Source: Megasphaera sp. UBA5897 (GTDB taxonomy: Bacteria > Bacillota > Negativicutes > Veillonellales > Megasphaeraceae). Taken from it: 15,430 nt of DNA. The stretch is taken from assembly GCA_002431345.1 (NCBI GenBank), contig DJEN01000003.1:1-15430 (forward strand), in the 5' to 3' direction. Positions 1-6,379 of the stretch are shown in pieces; the first letter of the stretch is position 1; each line of letters opens with the position of its first letter. A model generated the notes under the pieces. The model saw only the letters and a program-made list of their open reading frames with translations. It did no database searches and was not told the origin of the DNA. The position numbers and the translations under genes were made by a program.

Positions 1-15
1 AAAGTACATTGCATA

Positions 16-34
16 TGTAAACAACATGTTTACA
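16..34. repeat. Inverted repeat, operator-like
   Basis: TGTAAAC and GTTTACA form 7-bp perfect arms around a 5-nt centre. It is followed by a run of A rather than T on the plus strand, and no T-run follows it on the minus strand either, so it does not look like an intrinsic terminator. A symmetric site for a dimeric repressor is the simplest reading. The arms resemble the TTGTAAAC-type half-sites of the biotin repressor BirA, but the spacer is far too short for that site. The regulated gene could lie to the left, outside the window. Confidence 0.4.
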
Positions 35-49
35 AGAAAAAAAGGATAA

Positions 50-190
50 AGGGATACAGCCCCTTGGAATATGGGACTTCTTTTTCGGCGGCACGAAAAA
101 AGAATGAACATATACGAGGGTGCAGGGAATCTTCCCAGCATTCTGCCTGTGCATACTAGTCACTATGAGGGGTTTATGGTATGATACATA
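50..190 (+). ncRNA. Possible structured RNA, weak 6S RNA candidate
   Basis: This gene-free stretch can be folded by hand into a long irregular hairpin: 54-57 with 179-182, 58-64 with 168-174, 75-78 with 158-161, 121-126 with 146-153, plus a local hairpin at 79-87/94-104. A long closing rod with interrupted pairing is the general shape of 6S RNA. In Bacillus subtilis the 6S-1 gene lies a few genes upstream of the iscS-mnmA pair, and here the stretch lies immediately before that pair. These are the only two arguments. I recognise no diagnostic 6S sequence, the pairing was not scored, and the proposed promoter of the following operon overlaps its 3' end. It could also be ordinary leader DNA. Confidence 0.22.
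157..185 (+). promoter_or_regulatory. Promoter of the cysteine desulfurase operon
   Basis: The -35 is TAGTCA at 157-162 (4 of 6 matches to consensus), followed by a 17-bp spacer and TATGAT at 180-185. A TGG directly before the -10 makes it an extended -10 promoter. Transcription would start near 192, giving a leader of about 27 nt ending in the ribosome-binding site AAAAAGGGG (203-211), 7 nt before the ATG at 219. No second promoter was seen before lepA or hemW, so this one may serve four genes. Confidence 0.5.
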
Positions 191-218
191 ATAGGCTTTT
201 GTAAAAAGGGGAATTGAG

Positions 219-1367
219 ATGGAACGAATTTATTTGGATAATGCCGCTGCGACTCCGCTGGATGCGCGGGTGCTGGCAGCGATGATGCCGTATTTGACGA
301 CACAGTATGGAAATCCTTCTAGTCTGCATTATTTTGGGCAGCAGGCCCGCGCCGCCGTTCAAACGGCACGGGGGCAGGTCGCGGCGTGTCTGCATGTCAA
401 GCTGCAGGATATCGTGTTTACCAGCGGCGGCACCGAAGCGGATAATTTGGCGATACTGGGGTATCTGCGTGCCAACCATCCGCAGGGAGGCCATCTCATT
501 ACGACGGCTGTCGAGCATCATGCTGTACTGCGGACGTTTGAAGCGATGCGGCAGAAAGGGTATGACGTGACGATTCTGCCTGTCGATGAAATAGGGAGAG
601 TCCGTCTGGATGATGTCAAACAAGCCCTGCGGCCGGATACGGTTTTGATTTCTGTCATGTATGCTAACAACGAAACGGGTACGATACAGCCTATTCGGGA
701 AATCGGCGCGCTGGCGCAGCATGCAGGCGTTGTCTTTCATGTTGATGCCGTGCAGGCGTATGGATATATTCCGATTCACCCGCTGGAAGACCATATTGAT
801 ATGCTGACTATATGCAGTCATAAGATTTATGGCCCGAAAGGTGTCGGTGCTTTGTATATACGGCATGGTTTGGACGTAGCGGCCGATGCATACGGCGGCC
901 CGCAGGAACACCGGCTGCGGGCAGGAACGGAAAATGTCGCCGGTATTGTCGGTTTTGGCATGGCGTCTGCCCTGCTGGATACAGAACGAGAAGCTCGGTA
1001 TGCGCAGGCAGCGGCACTGAAACAGCGGCTGTATGACAAGCTGGTCTGCCAACATGCGGCGATACACCTCAATGGTACGCTGACTCAGTCTCTGCCGAAT
1101 ATGCTCAGTATCAGCATTGCCGGCACAGACAGTGCCATTCTGCTGATTGCCCTGGATATGCAGGGGGTCGCTGTATCTGCCGGTTCTGCCTGTGAGGCCG
1201 GGGCTGTCGAGCCGTCCCATGTCCTGCAGGCAATGCATACAGACGATAAATGGCTGCGCAGCAGTCTGCGCATTTCTGTCGGCAAAGAGAATACGATGGA
1301 AGAAATAGATGAAGCAATCTGCCGGATACAGGCTGTACTGCAGTCTGTCGGGGCAAAGGAGGAATAA
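219..1367 (+). CDS. Cysteine desulfurase, NifS/IscS type
   Basis: A PLP enzyme of 382 aa that removes sulfur from L-cysteine, giving alanine and an enzyme-bound persulfide for tRNA thiolation and Fe-S work. The N-terminus reads IYLDNAAATPLDARV, typical of the family. The Schiff-base lysine is K202 in SHKIYGPKGVGAL, and the persulfide-forming cysteine is C325 in the loop SAGSACEAG. The length equals that of usual IscS/NifS proteins, so it appears intact. The start is backed by AAAAAGGGG 7 nt upstream. The gene ends one base before mnmA, and in Firmicutes such paired enzymes often feed sulfur to MnmA; that partnership is inferred from position. Whether it is the general IscS or a dedicated paralogue cannot be decided here, so no symbol is given. 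A long minus-strand ORF over it is a shadow. Confidence 0.93.
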   Translation: MERIYLDNAAATPLDARVLAAMMPYLTTQYGNPSSLHYFGQQARAAVQTARGQVAACLHVKLQDIVFTSGGTEADNLAILGYLRANHPQGGHLITTAVEHHAVLRTFEAMRQKGYDVTILPVDEIGRVRLDDVKQALRPDTVLISVMYANNETGTIQPIREIGALAQHAGVVFHVDAVQAYGYIPIHPLEDHIDMLTICSHKIYGPKGVGALYIRHGLDVAADAYGGPQEHRLRAGTENVAGIVGFGMASALLDTEREARYAQAAALKQRLYDKLVCQHAAIHLNGTLTQSLPNMLSISIAGTDSAILLIALDMQGVAVSAGSACEAGAVEPSHVLQAMHTDDKWLRSSLRISVGKENTMEEIDEAICRIQAVLQSVGAKEE

Positions 1368-1368
1368 T

Positions 1369-2457
1369 ATGGCTAAACGAGTAGCTGTCGCCATGAGCGG
1401 CGGTGTAGATAGTTCTGTCACTGCAGGATTATTAAAAGAAAAAGGATATGATGTCATTGGCATTACGCTGCGTCTGTGGGAAGAAGACCCGCAGAAACCG
1501 GCAGTGGAAAACATACATGCCTGCTGTTCGCTGTCGGCAGTGGACGATGCGAAAGCTGTTGCGGCTGTATTGGGCATTCCTCATTATACGCTGGATTTTA
1601 GAGATATATTCCGCCGCGATGTTATTTCGTATTTTGTCGATTCGTATCGGCATGGCAGGACGCCGAATCCGTGCATTGCCTGCAATAAATGGATTAAGTT
1701 TGGCCTGTTATGGGAAAAAGCACAGCAGTTCGGCGCTGATTTTTTGGCGACGGGACATTACGCGCGGATTCAGTATCATGAAGATACGGGCATCTATTCG
1801 CTGCTCCGCGGTACGGACCGGCGAAAAGATCAGTCCTATGTGTTATATCAGCTGAATCAGGACTTGCTGCCTCATATTCTGTTTCCTATGGCGGATTTGG
1901 AAAAAACACATACGCGGGAACTGGCAAAAGCATGGAACCTGCCTGTGTTTGACAAGCCTGAAAGCCAGGATATTTGCTTTATTCCGGATAATGACTACAA
2001 AGGGTTCCTGCGGCAGGAAGACAGCGCGATGTTCCGCAAGGGGAATTTTGTGGACCGGCAGGGTCATATTGTCGGCCAGCACCAAGGCATTCCGGCATAT
2101 ACGATTGGTCAGCGCCGGGGGCTTCATCTCGGTGGCCCGGGCGGTCCGTACTATGTAACGGCACTGGATGTAGCTCATAATACGGTTGTTGTCGGTGCAG
2201 AAAAAGACTTATTTTCTGCAGAAGTTCATGCTGATGACGTATCTTGGGTAGAAACAGCACCGACGGAACCGCTTGCGGCACTGGGAAAGATACGGTATGC
2301 TGCGCAGGAATCCCCCTGCACGGTATATCCCAAGGACGACGGGACGATTCGCGTCGTCTTTTTACAGCCTCAGCGCGCTGTTACAAGCGGTCAGGCGTTG
2401 GTATTATATGATGCGGCCACAGGGGAACGTGTCCTTGGCGGCGGCGTGATTTTATAG
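1369..2457 (+). CDS. mnmA: tRNA-specific 2-thiouridylase MnmA
   Basis: Adds sulfur to U34 of the tRNAs for Lys, Glu and Gln, using ATP and a persulfide donor; cytoplasmic. The 362-aa protein opens with the PP-loop ATP pyrophosphatase motif AMSGGVDSSVTAG. The two catalytic cysteines are C102 in TPNPCIACN and C203 in ESQDICFIP. A C-terminal segment with GQRRGLHLGG carries the tRNA-binding and beta-barrel part. I chose ATG 1369 rather than the upstream in-frame start at 1309, because 1309 lies inside the desulfurase gene while AAAGGAGGAA stands just before 1369. The single-base gap to the desulfurase stop suggests translational coupling with the likely sulfur donor. All key residues are present and the family assignment is firm. 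Confidence 0.97.
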   Translation: MAKRVAVAMSGGVDSSVTAGLLKEKGYDVIGITLRLWEEDPQKPAVENIHACCSLSAVDDAKAVAAVLGIPHYTLDFRDIFRRDVISYFVDSYRHGRTPNPCIACNKWIKFGLLWEKAQQFGADFLATGHYARIQYHEDTGIYSLLRGTDRRKDQSYVLYQLNQDLLPHILFPMADLEKTHTRELAKAWNLPVFDKPESQDICFIPDNDYKGFLRQEDSAMFRKGNFVDRQGHIVGQHQGIPAYTIGQRRGLHLGGPGGPYYVTALDVAHNTVVVGAEKDLFSAEVHADDVSWVETAPTEPLAALGKIRYAAQESPCTVYPKDDGTIRVVFLQPQRAVTSGQALVLYDAATGERVLGGGVIL

Positions 2458-2476
2458 ATGAAAGAGGAGATGCAGC

Positions 2477-4279
2477 ATGGCAACAGAACATATTCGCAAT
2501 TTTTCTATTATTGCCCATATTGACCATGGCAAATCGACATTGGCGGACCGGATGCTGGAAATGACCGGCACGGTCCCTAAACGGGAAATGGAAGCACAAC
2601 TGCTGGATACCATGGATTTGGAACGGGAACGGGGGATTACGATTAAAGCCCAGTCAGCCCGCTTGATATACGATGCCAAAGACGGCAAGCAATACACGCT
2701 CAATTTGATTGATACGCCGGGGCATGTCGATTTTAACTATGAAGTATCCCGCAGTCTGGCGGCCTGCGAAGGAGCACTGCTTGTCGTCGATGCCACGCAG
2801 GGCGTCGAAGCGCAGACACTGGCCAACGTCTATTTGGCGCTGGAACATGATTTGGAAATTATTCCGGTCATCAACAAAGTCGACTTGCCGAGTGCCGACC
2901 CAGAACGGGTCTGCCAGGAAATCGAAGATGTCATCGGCTTGGACGCGTCGGACGCCATTATGATTAGTGCCAAGACGGGCCTTGGCGTAGATAAAGTACT
3001 GGAAGCTGTCGTACAGCGGATTCCCGCACCGGAAGACGCGCCGGACAAGCCGCTGCGTGCCTTGATTTTTGACTCGCATTTTGATGCGTACAAAGGGGCG
3101 ATTGCCAACGTCCGCGTCATGGAAGGCTCCGTCAAGCCGGGACAGCGTATCCGCATGATGGCAACGGGCAAAGAGTTTGAAGTCATCGAAACAGGCGTAT
3201 TCCTGCCGCAGATGCACCCGGTTCCTTCACTGGAATGCGGCAGTGTAGGCTATTTGGCAGCCAGCATGAAAAACGTGCGGGACTGCCGTGTCGGCGATAC
3301 AGTTACGCTGGCAGACAATCCGGCAGCCGAAGCCCTGCCGGGGTATCATAAGGCCGTGCCGATGGTCTACTGCGGTCTTTATCCTGTCGAAACCAACGAC
3401 TATGACAACCTGCGCGATGCCTTGGAAAAACTGCATCTCAACGATGCTGCCCTGTTATTTGAACCGGAAACCTCCAGTGCGCTGGGCTTTGGCTTCCGCT
3501 GCGGTTTCTTGGGCCTGCTGCACATGGATGTCGTGCGGGAACGGCTGGAACGGGAATACAATTTGTCCTTGATTACGACGGCGCCGTCTGTTATTTATCA
3601 TGTATACTGCACGGACGGCACGATGGTGGAAGTAGATAACCCGGCTCTCATGCCGGATATGACCAAGATTGACCATATTGAAGAACCGCTCGTCAAAACG
3701 ACGATTATTATTCCCAAAGATATGGTTGGCACGGTTATGGAAATTTCTCAAAACCGCCGCGGCCAGTATGTCACCATGGATTATTTGGATGAAACCCGCG
3801 TATCCTTGGTCTATGATTTGCCGCTGTGTGAAATTTTGTATGACTATTTTGACGTATTGAAATCGGCAACGCGGGGCTATGCGTCGCTCGACTACGAACT
3901 GCACGGCTATCAAACCTCGCCGATGGTCAAGATGGATATTCTTATCAACGGCGAAGTCGTCGATGCCCTGAGCGTTATTGTTCATCGTGAATTTGCTGCC
4001 CGCCGCGGCCGCGCGTTGGTAGAAAAGCTCCGCAGCCTCATACCGCGCCAGCTCTTCCAGATTCCGATTCAGGCAGCCATTGGCAACAAAATCATTGCCC
4101 GTGAAAACGTAGCGGCCCTTCGCAAAGATGTCTTGGCAAAATGCTACGGCGGCGATATTTCCCGTAAGCGCAAGCTGCTGGAAAAACAAAAAGAAGGGAA
4201 GAAGCGGATGAAGCAGTTTGGTACGGTTGAAATTCCGCAGGAAGCCTTCATGGCTGTGCTGCAGGTCGATGATACATGA
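2477..4279 (+). CDS. lepA: Elongation factor 4 (LepA), ribosomal back-translocase GTPase
   Basis: A translational GTPase of exactly the usual 600-aa length. It acts on 70S ribosomes and is known to back-translocate stalled complexes and to help 30S biogenesis. The P-loop is AHIDHGKST (residues 13-21), followed by the switch I region with RERGITIKAQ, the G3 motif DTPGHVDF and the G4 motif NKVDLP. The LepA-specific C-terminal domain ends with EKQKEGKKRMKQFG. AGAGGAG precedes the start by 8 nt. The stop codon overlaps the start of hemW by 4 bp (ATGA), the coupling commonly seen for lepA-hemW in Firmicutes. No unusual residue was seen. Confidence 0.98.
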   Translation: MATEHIRNFSIIAHIDHGKSTLADRMLEMTGTVPKREMEAQLLDTMDLERERGITIKAQSARLIYDAKDGKQYTLNLIDTPGHVDFNYEVSRSLAACEGALLVVDATQGVEAQTLANVYLALEHDLEIIPVINKVDLPSADPERVCQEIEDVIGLDASDAIMISAKTGLGVDKVLEAVVQRIPAPEDAPDKPLRALIFDSHFDAYKGAIANVRVMEGSVKPGQRIRMMATGKEFEVIETGVFLPQMHPVPSLECGSVGYLAASMKNVRDCRVGDTVTLADNPAAEALPGYHKAVPMVYCGLYPVETNDYDNLRDALEKLHLNDAALLFEPETSSALGFGFRCGFLGLLHMDVVRERLEREYNLSLITTAPSVIYHVYCTDGTMVEVDNPALMPDMTKIDHIEEPLVKTTIIIPKDMVGTVMEISQNRRGQYVTMDYLDETRVSLVYDLPLCEILYDYFDVLKSATRGYASLDYELHGYQTSPMVKMDILINGEVVDALSVIVHREFAARRGRALVEKLRSLIPRQLFQIPIQAAIGNKIIARENVAALRKDVLAKCYGGDISRKRKLLEKQKEGKKRMKQFGTVEIPQEAFMAVLQVDDT

Positions 4280-5400
4280 TCGGGCTGTACATACACATCC
4301 CTTTTTGCGTGCATAAATGCCTGTACTGTGATTTTCCGTCTTATGGCGGCGTCCGCCAGTATATCCCCGGCTATGTACAGGCACTCTGCCGGGAAATCCG
4401 AGCCTTTTCACAGAAAGGGCTGCGTGCGGATACGGTATATATTGGCGGCGGCACGCCGTCGCTGCTGTCTGTTTCGCAGCTATCTTCCATCATGGACGCG
4501 CTGCAGCAGACTTTTTCCCTGACGGCAGATGTGGAAATTACATTGGAAGCCAATCCGGACAGCCTAGATGCGTCCTATGCGGCTGCGATTGCGTCGCTGG
4601 GCGTCAACCGTGTCAGTCTGGGCGTTCAGTCTTTTGATGACCGCATGCTGCGTTTTTTGGGCAGAGTGCATACGGCGGCGGCAGCCAGACGCGCCGTCGA
4701 AGACGTATGGCACGGCGGCATCGACAATATATCTATTGATTTAATGTACGGCCTGCCCCATCAGACCCAGGCAATGGTACAGCGGGATTTGAAGATACTG
4801 TCTTCTCTTCCCGTGTGCCACGCGTCGATTTATTCGCTCATTGTAGAAGAACATACGCCGCTGCAGGCTCAGCTGCAGCACCATGATCTGTCGCTTCCGG
4901 CAGATGAGGAAGTCGAAGCGATGGCCCGTGACATTCATCGCACGATGCGGAAATGGGGCTATGAACATTATGAAATTTCCAGTTACGCCCGGCAGGGCAA
5001 ACGGTCGCGGCATAACTGCAAGTACTGGCAATACGTGCCTTATATCGGTTTTGGCGTATCGGCCCATTCCTTTTATCAAGGCACGCGTTGGGCAAATATT
5101 GCCAATATCCCTATGTATATACGCAGGGCAGGCCAAGGCAGCGTGACGGCAGAGCGCGTGCCCATTGATGATAAAAGGGCGAAGGAAGATTATTGCTTTT
5201 TGGCTCTGCGCATGCATGACGGCATTTCGTATGCAGCTTTTGCAAACGAGTTCGGCACGACTGTAGAGACAGAGTTCGGCTCGGTGCTTTCACGGCTGTT
5301 TCAGCAGAAACTGCTGGAAAAAACAGCGGCAGGATGCCGTCTCAGCGACTTGGGACTGGCATATGGCAATTACGTATTCAGCCAGTTTATACGGTCATAG
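4276..5400 (+). CDS. hemW: HemW, radical-SAM family haem chaperone
   Basis: Formerly annotated as HemN-like oxygen-independent coproporphyrinogen III oxidase. Proteins of this subgroup (about 375 aa, without the extra N-terminal part of true HemN) bind haem and deliver it to respiratory proteins. The 4Fe-4S/SAM motif is C11-x3-C15-x2-C18 followed by DF, and YIGGGTPS and EANPDS are the next SAM-domain motifs. The C-terminal HemW domain is complete, giving 374 aa. The start overlaps the lepA stop by 4 bp, so translation is coupled. In many Firmicutes hrcA-grpE-dnaK follows this gene; here a new promoter and rpsU follow. The HemW rather than HemN role is inferred from length and neighbourhood. 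Confidence 0.93.
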   Translation: MIGLYIHIPFCVHKCLYCDFPSYGGVRQYIPGYVQALCREIRAFSQKGLRADTVYIGGGTPSLLSVSQLSSIMDALQQTFSLTADVEITLEANPDSLDASYAAAIASLGVNRVSLGVQSFDDRMLRFLGRVHTAAAARRAVEDVWHGGIDNISIDLMYGLPHQTQAMVQRDLKILSSLPVCHASIYSLIVEEHTPLQAQLQHHDLSLPADEEVEAMARDIHRTMRKWGYEHYEISSYARQGKRSRHNCKYWQYVPYIGFGVSAHSFYQGTRWANIANIPMYIRRAGQGSVTAERVPIDDKRAKEDYCFLALRMHDGISYAAFANEFGTTVETEFGSVLSRLFQQKLLEKTAAGCRLSDLGLAYGNYVFSQFIRS

Positions 5401-5460
5401 GTATCCCGTCATACAGGTAGATAAAGGGCGGCGGCACCGTGTTTCAGCTGCCGGATGGGA

Positions 5461-5489
5461 TTGACAAAGAGTACCATTTTAGCTATAAT
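5461..5489 (+). promoter_or_regulatory. Perfect consensus housekeeping promoter for rpsU-yqeY
   Basis: TTGACA at 5461-5466, a 17-bp spacer and TATAAT at 5484-5489 match the vegetative sigma consensus at every position. The start point should lie near 5496, giving a leader of about 50 nt before the ATG at 5545. Such strength fits a ribosomal protein gene. No convincing terminator for hemW is visible between 5401 and 5460; CGGCA/TGCCG could pair there but has no T-run. Confidence 0.88.
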
Positions 5490-5511
5490 TACATTGTGTG
5501 CAATAAAAGCA

Positions 5512-5535
5512 CTCCCTATCATACCTTGGAGGGAG
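5512..5535 (+). promoter_or_regulatory. Leader hairpin covering part of the rpsU ribosome-binding site
   Basis: CTCCC (5512-5516) can pair with GGGAG (5531-5535), leaving a 14-nt loop. The right arm is part of the very purine-rich ribosome-binding region GGAGGGAGGGAT (5528-5539), so pairing would cover half of it while leaving the second GGGA free. Upstream, ATTG and CAAT around 5493-5504 can form a second tiny hairpin. This could tune translation of S21, but the stem has only five pairs and no protein binding can be read from the sequence. Confidence 0.3.
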
Positions 5536-5544
5536 GGATAATAG

Positions 5545-5724
5545 ATGGCAGAAATCAGAGTTGGTAAAAACGAAACGTTAGACAGCGCACTGCGCCGCTT
5601 TAAACGTTCTTGCCAAAAGGCAGGTGTTCTTTCCGAAGTTCGGAAACGTGAACACTACGAAAAACCGAGTGTACGGAGAAAGAAAAAATCCGAAGCAGCA
5701 CGTAAACGGAAGTACAGAGCATAA
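5545..5724 (+). CDS. rpsU: 30S ribosomal protein S21
   Basis: A 59-codon gene encoding a small basic protein of the 30S subunit that is needed for efficient initiation. The sequence starts MAEIRVGKNETLDSALRRFK, continues with the CQKAGVLSEVRKREHYEKPS segment and ends in the Arg/Lys-rich RRKKKSEAARKRKYRA. This is the full usual length for Firmicute S21. GGAGGGAGGGAT precedes the ATG closely. It is followed 27 nt later by yqeY, the standard Firmicute neighbour. Arginine codons are mostly CGT and CGC, as expected for a highly expressed gene. Confidence 0.98.
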   Translation: MAEIRVGKNETLDSALRRFKRSCQKAGVLSEVRKREHYEKPSVRRKKKSEAARKRKYRA

Positions 5725-5751
5725 TCGTCGTTGAGTAAGAAGGGTGATACC

Positions 5752-6198
5752 GTGTCTCTTAAAGAAGAACTGCTTCAGGACATGAAAGATGCAATGCGGG
5801 CAAAAGAAGCCGGAAAAACAGCCTTGTCTGTTATTCGCATGGTTCGTTCGTCGATTCGTAACACCGAAATTGATGGCAAGTGTGAACTGGACGATGCCGG
5901 TGTGGGAGCAGTCATTGCAAAAGAAATGAAACAACGTAAAGAATCTTTGGCCGATTTTGAAAAAGCAGGCCGTGAAGATTTGGTGGAACAAGTCAAAGCG
6001 GAAATGGCAGTATTGGAAAAATATATGCCAAAACAGTTGACGGCTGATGAAGTTCGTCAGATTGTCACCGCTGCCGTAGTCGGCAAAACAGGCCTGAAAA
6101 TGGGTGATGTCATGAAGCTCGTCATGCCGCAGGTCAAAGGTAAGGCAGACGGCAAGCTGGTTTCACAAGTTGTTAGAGAAATTTTACAAAAAAATTAG
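5752..6198 (+). CDS. yqeY: GatB/YqeY domain protein
   Basis: A 148-aa cytoplasmic helical protein of the YqeY family, whose fold resembles the tRNA-binding tail of the amidotransferase subunit GatB. Its exact role is unknown. The protein begins with the family-typical SLKEELLQDMKDAMRAKE and ends with GKADGKLVSQVVREIL, close to the conserved GKADGKxVxxxVK ending. I place the start at GTG 5752 because AGAAGGGTGAT stands just ahead of it; the in-frame TTG at 5731 has no ribosome-binding site and would add seven residues not usual for the family. The gene is co-transcribed with rpsU from the promoter at 5461. Its stop is embedded in A7-TTAG-T7, which could act as a weak terminator. Confidence 0.93.
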   Translation: MSLKEELLQDMKDAMRAKEAGKTALSVIRMVRSSIRNTEIDGKCELDDAGVGAVIAKEMKQRKESLADFEKAGREDLVEQVKAEMAVLEKYMPKQLTADEVRQIVTAAVVGKTGLKMGDVMKLVMPQVKGKADGKLVSQVVREILQKN

Positions 6199-6205
6199 TT
6201 TTTTT
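6188..6205 (+). terminator. Weak A/T-only hairpin with T-run after yqeY
   Basis: Seven A (6188-6194), TTAG, and seven T (6199-6205) can form an all-A:U hairpin over the yqeY stop codon and leave U residues at its end. Without any G:C pair it would be a poor terminator alone, so some rpsU-yqeY transcripts may run on to the stronger hairpin at 6305-6350. Confidence 0.25.
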
Positions 6206-6226
6206 AGATTTTCTATAGATTATCTA

Positions 6227-6255
6227 TTGACAAATAAACTGATTGATTGTATGAT
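6227..6255 (+). promoter_or_regulatory. Promoter of the glutamine synthetase gene
   Basis: TTGACA at 6227-6232, a 17-bp spacer and TATGAT at 6250-6255 are within one base of consensus. Transcription would begin near 6262, leaving a leader of about 118 nt. The palindrome ATGAT-TTT-ATCAT (6251-6263) overlaps the -10 and start point and could be an operator. No equivalent promoter fits between the leader terminator (ends 6358) and the ATG at 6380. Confidence 0.8.
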
Positions 6256-6259
6256 TTTA

Positions 6260-6310
6260 TCATGATTTGAAAAACAAAATAAGTCATGAAAACAAAGTCA
6301 AAGAAGACTT
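6260..6310 (+). promoter_or_regulatory. Candidate antiterminator leader: 5' hairpin plus hexaloop hairpin
   Basis: Two hairpins precede the terminator. The first pairs TCATGATTT (6260-6268) with AAGTCATGA (6281-6289), nine pairs including one G:U, around an A-rich 12-nt loop. The second pairs AAGTC (6295-6299) with GACTT (6306-6310) around the six-base loop AAAGAA. Because GACTT is also the 5' arm of the terminator at 6305-6350, the hexaloop hairpin and the terminator exclude each other. A hexaloop with A at position 1 and G at position 4, overlapping a terminator arm, is the known target form of ANTAR-domain antiterminators. However, those need two hexaloop hairpins and the first hairpin here has a longer loop, so that link is only a hypothesis. 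Confidence 0.45.
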
Positions 6311-6358
6311 CGAATTCCTAAGGATGTAATGTGCCTAGGGCTCGAAGTCTTTTTTTTT
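6305..6358 (+). terminator. Intrinsic terminator/attenuator in the glutamine synthetase leader
   Basis: AGACTTCGA (6305-6313) pairs perfectly with TCGAAGTCT (6342-6350). Inside, CCTAAGG (6317-6323) and CCTAGG (6334-6339) add six more pairs around one bulged A. Nine T follow (6350-6358). It stands only 21 nt before the ATG, between the gene and its only visible promoter, so it must be read through for glutamine synthetase to be made. It can also stop transcripts coming from rpsU-yqeY. Confidence 0.85.
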
Positions 6359-6379
6359 AACCAAAAGGAGGAAACTAGA

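Noticed and set aside
78..104. TTCTTTTTCG/CGAAAAAAGAA hairpin as a terminator for an upstream gene
   Set aside because: The T-run lies within the stem's left arm and none follows the right arm, so it lacks the form of an intrinsic terminator on either strand.
174..1577. 467-aa open frame on the minus strand over the cysteine desulfurase and the start of mnmA
   Set aside because: It is antisense to two clearly identified enzymes, has no family resemblance or ribosome-binding site, and arises from the codon pattern of the plus-strand genes.
3455..4411. 318-aa minus-strand frame over lepA and hemW
   Set aside because: Shadow of the conserved lepA coding sequence; composition is rich in Arg, His and Asn as in typical antisense frames.
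5401..5460. Terminator for hemW
   Set aside because: CGGCA and TGCCG can pair, but the loop is 12 nt, the stem has five pairs and no T-run follows.
6286..6321. 11-codon leader peptide in the glutamine synthetase leader
   Set aside because: There is no ribosome-binding site before the ATG, and the codons (Lys, Thr, Ser, Asn) do not relate to glutamine; kept only as an alternative in the attenuator finding.
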